Shown in pieces: positions 8,012 to 9,754 of a DNA stretch of 9,754 nucleotides. The stretch lies in the NCBI GenBank assembly GCA_903958285.1, contig CAJBSR010000412.1:1-9754 (forward strand). Direction: 5' to 3'. The translations under genes and the position numbers were made by a program. Each line of letters opens with the position of its first letter. The stretch's first letter is position 1. This DNA comes from an uncultured Sphingomonadales bacterium (GTDB taxonomy: Bacteria > Pseudomonadota > Alphaproteobacteria > Sphingomonadales > Sphingomonadaceae). The notes beneath the pieces are model-generated. The model had not been told where the DNA came from, made no database searches, and saw only the letters and a program-made list of their open reading frames with translations.

Positions 8012-8811
8012 CCCGCCAGCCCTGCCAGTTCCTTCAGAAACTTCGCCGCTACAACAGCCGTCATCCCGTTGATATCCCGCGTGGGATTATATTCCACGAT
8101 ATCTGCGCCGATAATCGGGGCGTTGATCCGGTGGAGCACGTTGAGGACATCCCGAACCGAAAGCCCGCCGGGCTCATGGTGGGACACGCCGGGCGCGAAG
8201 GCAGGGTCTAGCGCATCAAGATCGAGGCTCACATAGAGCGGCGCCTCCGGGATCGGCACACTGCCTGCCGCGAAGTCGCGCATCTCCACCATCTCCGCGC
8301 CAAAGCGCCTCGCCTGCTCGCGGCAATGCGCGTTGACGGTGCGCAAGCCTACCTGAACGAGGCGACGCGCATGGCCGCCTTCCATGATCCGCGCGAAGGG
8401 CGATGCATGGCTCAGCGGGTCGCCCTCAAAGTCGTCATAGGTGTCGGGATGCGCGTCGAAATGCAGGATGTTGACTGGCCCGTGCACAGCGGCCAGCCCC
8501 TGCACGATGGGGTTGGTGACCATATGATCGCCACCGAGGAAGATTGGCGTCGCACCCGACTGCGCCGCGTTTTCTGCCGCCGCGCGGATCATCTCGAAAT
8601 CGCCCGGGCCTTCGGTCAGCAGCAGATCGCCCAGATCGTCGAAGGAAATATCGCTGCCAAGCTCCCGCCCGTTTTCGGCCGCCATATTGCTGTGGTCGGA
8701 GCGCAGAGCCGCGCGGATAAGGTCTGGCGCTTGTGCCGGGCCACGCAAGAAGGACGAATGGGAGTCAGTCGGCAGGCCGATCAGTTGGACTTGTGCCAAG
8801 CTACGCCCCAA
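8008..8811 (-). CDS. Ureohydrolase, arginase/agmatinase family, plant-arginase-like
   Basis: The family uses a two-manganese site to hydrolyse guanidino groups: arginine to ornithine plus urea, or agmatine to putrescine plus urea. The protein has 267 residues from the TTG at 8811. Metal ligands are visible as His96 (GGDH), Asp119, His121 and Asp123 (DAHPD), and Asp197 and Asp199 (SLDLDALDP). Glu240 (DIVEYNP) matches the guanidino-binding Glu of arginases. Segments such as SHASPFARIMEGG and APGVSHHEPGGLS recall plant arginases rather than typical SpeB, so the substrate is ambiguous. There is no ATG near the N-terminus. A second TTG at 8799 comes one base after the tlpA-like stop, with GGGG 6 bases upstream, and is an equally good start. 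It is coupled to the upstream thioredoxin-like gene. Its stop overlaps the convergent oxidoreductase gene by 4 bp. Confidence 0.93.
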   Translation of the reverse strand: MGRSLAQVQLIGLPTDSHSSFLRGPAQAPDLIRAALRSDHSNMAAENGRELGSDISFDDLGDLLLTEGPGDFEMIRAAAENAAQSGATPIFLGGDHMVTNPIVQGLAAVHGPVNILHFDAHPDTYDDFEGDPLSHASPFARIMEGGHARRLVQVGLRTVNAHCREQARRFGAEMVEMRDFAAGSVPIPEAPLYVSLDLDALDPAFAPGVSHHEPGGLSVRDVLNVLHRINAPIIGADIVEYNPTRDINGMTAVVAAKFLKELAGLAG

Positions 8812-9394
8812 ACGCCTCTTCGATCAGCTTTTTAGACGCGTCATTGTCCCATTCCGCCCCGCCGACCATGCGCCAGATTTCCTTGCCATCCTTATCGTAA
8901 AGGATCGTCGTCGGCAGCGCGCCGCCACCCAGCGCAAAGCCGAGGTCCGCTTTCTTATCGACATAGGGCTGGAGCGTCTTGAAGCCTTGGGTGTTCCACC
9001 ATTTCTCAACAGCGGGGCGGCCCTTCATATCCTGGCTGACCGCCAGCACCTGCAACCGCCCGGCTTCGCGCGCTGCCAGTTTCTCAATGGTCGGCATCTC
9101 TGCGATGCACGGACCGCACCATGTCGCCCAGACATTGACGAGGACAGGCTGGCCCTTGAACGCCGCCAGCTTCACTGTCGCGCCATCGGGCGCTTCGAAC
9201 GACACGTCGGGCATCGCCTCGCCCTTGTGGCTGCGATCAATCGTGCCGGTCAACTCTTCCCCTTTGGAAAGCGCTGCTTTGGGCTGTGCAGGCGATGATT
9301 GCGTGTCCCCGCCTTGCGGCTTGGGGTCGGATTGCTTATCGCAACCCGCAACAGTCAGGCCCAACATAAGGACAGGTAAGATTAGCAGCCGCAA
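8801..9394 (-). CDS. TlpA/ResA-type thioredoxin-fold lipoprotein
   Basis: This is a membrane-anchored periplasmic thiol-disulfide oxidoreductase of 197 residues from the TTG at 9394. The redox motif is WCGPC within [11 protein letters not shown], and the cis-Pro loop reads GGALPTT, both standard for TlpA-type reductases. A lipobox VAGC with lipidated Cys is followed by Asp. In E. coli an Asp at that position retains lipoproteins in the inner membrane. A linker rich in Lys, Gln, Ser and Pro precedes the domain. An ATG at 9412 would add MELESD, an acidic start unlike a signal peptide n-region. The TTG start gives [18 protein letters not shown] and has GGAG 6 bases upstream, so I prefer it. The gene overlaps or abuts the ureohydrolase gene and is head-to-head with argH. 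A partner cytochrome-maturation system is not visible. Confidence 0.9.
   Translation of the reverse strand: MRLLILPVLMLGLTVAGCDKQSDPKPQGGDTQSSPAQPKAALSKGEELTGTIDRSHKGEAMPDVSFEAPDGATVKLAAFKGQPVLVNVWATWCGPCIAEMPTIEKLAAREAGRLQVLAVSQDMKGRPAVEKWWNTQGFKTLQPYVDKKADLGFALGGGALPTTILYDKDGKEIWRMVGGAEWDNDASKKLIEEAFGA
9368..9372 (+). promoter_or_regulatory. Shine-Dalgarno-like AAGGA upstream of argH
   Basis: AAGGA lies 8 bases upstream of an ATT codon at 9381 that is in frame with argH. No ribosome binding site is visible just before the ATG at 9411. If used, the ATT start would add ten residues ([10 protein letters not shown]) ahead of MWGGRF. ArgH proteins in related bacteria often carry a short extension there. 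ATT starts are rare, so the evidence is weak. Confidence 0.2.
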
Positions 9395-9400
9395 GTCAGA

Positions 9401-9404
9401 CTCC
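9401..9404 (-). promoter_or_regulatory. Ribosome binding site deciding the TTG start of the TlpA-like gene
   Basis: GGAG on the minus strand lies 6 bases upstream of the TTG at 9394-9392. No comparable site precedes the ATG at 9412. Together with the basic, hydrophobic N-terminus that results (MRLL), this favours the TTG start. Confidence 0.5.
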
Positions 9405-9410
9405 AATTCC

Positions 9411-9754
9411 ATGTGGGGCGGGCGTTTTGCCGAGGGTCCGGCCGCCGTCATGCGTGAGATAAACGCCTCCATCCCGTTCGACAAGCGGTTGTGGCAGCAG
9501 GACATTCGCGCGTCGAAGGCGCATGTCGCGATGCTGGCCGCGCAGGGGATTGTGACGGCGGACGATGCGACGACGATTTCCAACGGTCTCGACACCATTG
9601 CGGCAGAGTATGAAGCCAATGGCGTGCCGGTCGATCTGGCGCTCGAAGACATTCACATGGCGACGGAAGCGCGGCTGGCAGCGCTGATCGGCCCAACGGC
9701 GGGTCGCTTGCATACGGCGCGGTCCCGCAACGATCAGGTCGCGACCGATTTCCG
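9411..9754 (+). CDS. argH: Argininosuccinate lyase, N-terminal 114 codons (C-terminus off the right edge)
   Basis: ArgH splits argininosuccinate into arginine and fumarate, the last step of arginine synthesis, as a cytoplasmic homotetramer of the fumarase/aspartase superfamily. The visible part begins [10 protein letters not shown], continues [10 protein letters not shown] at 23-32, [11 protein letters not shown] at 76-86, and [17 protein letters not shown] at 98-114. These are the standard N-terminal signatures, and the TARSRNDQ segment contacts the substrate. Full-length enzymes are about 460 residues, so roughly a quarter is present. The frame is open to the window edge. The ATG overlaps the antisense ATG of the TlpA-like gene (9412-9410), and no Shine-Dalgarno sequence precedes it. 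An ATT at 9381 with AAGGA upstream is an alternative start. Its promoter must lie within the coding region of the divergent gene. Confidence 0.95.
   Translation, partial: MWGGRFAEGPAAVMREINASIPFDKRLWQQDIRASKAHVAMLAAQGIVTADDATTISNGLDTIAAEYEANGVPVDLALEDIHMATEARLAALIGPTAGRLHTARSRNDQVATDF

Noticed and set aside
9395..9652. An extended N-terminus for the TlpA-like protein reaching 9652
   Set aside because: The added residues are the antisense of argH and precede a clear lipoprotein signal peptide, which would then be internal.
1..9754. Search for CRISPR repeats, tRNA or rRNA genes, insertion-sequence ends and phage genes
   Set aside because: No regularly spaced repeats, cloverleaf sequences, transposase or integrase motifs, or terminal inverted repeats were seen by eye.

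Overview
The window is GC-rich (roughly 60% by eye), and its genes are packed with 4-base overlaps and gaps. It most likely comes from an alphaproteobacterium, probably of the order Sphingomonadales. The grounds are the RpoB sequence style, an outer-membrane-type subtilase lipoprotein with a poly-proline linker, the pairing of a pyrimidine 5'-nucleotidase-like gene with dapD, and a small thioredoxin-like lipoprotein divergent from argH. This placement rests on gene style and recalled gene order, not on a search.

Layout from left to right. Positions 1-2692 (minus) hold the first 897 codons of rpoB; its C-terminus and presumably rpoC lie beyond the left edge. Positions 2693-2928 hold an rpoB leader with a near-consensus sigma70-type promoter (TTGACA, 17 bp, TATGAA). 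The promoter is embedded in a strong two-part hairpin just after the upstream gene. Positions 2929-5211 (minus) encode an S8 serine peptidase lipoprotein with an autotransporter-like C-terminal half. A 151-bp divergent intergenic region follows.

A plus-strand run starts at 5363: a HAD-family pyrimidine 5'-nucleotidase-like gene, dapD (lysine/diaminopimelate synthesis) and a D-arginine-dehydrogenase-like FAD oxidoreductase. These three are translationally coupled or nearly so. The run ends in a 4-bp tail-to-tail overlap with a minus-strand pair: a plant-type arginase/agmatinase-family ureohydrolase (8008-8811) and a TlpA/thioredoxin-like lipoprotein (8801-9394). argH begins head-to-head with the TlpA-like gene and runs off the right edge.

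Functionally, the left part joins core transcription to a surface or secreted protease that has no evident connection with it. The right part is amino-acid metabolism: diaminopimelate synthesis, arginine synthesis (argH), possible arginine or agmatine breakdown (ureohydrolase), and oxidation of a D- or imino-amino acid of unknown identity. I see no insertion sequence, prophage, CRISPR array, tRNA or rRNA. The features most worth a second look are the rpoB promoter and leader region detached from ribosomal-protein genes, the substituted active-site positions in the D-arginine-dehydrogenase-like protein, the plant-type arginase signature, and the overlapping start region of argH and the TlpA-like gene. 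I found no convincing new multi-gene system.
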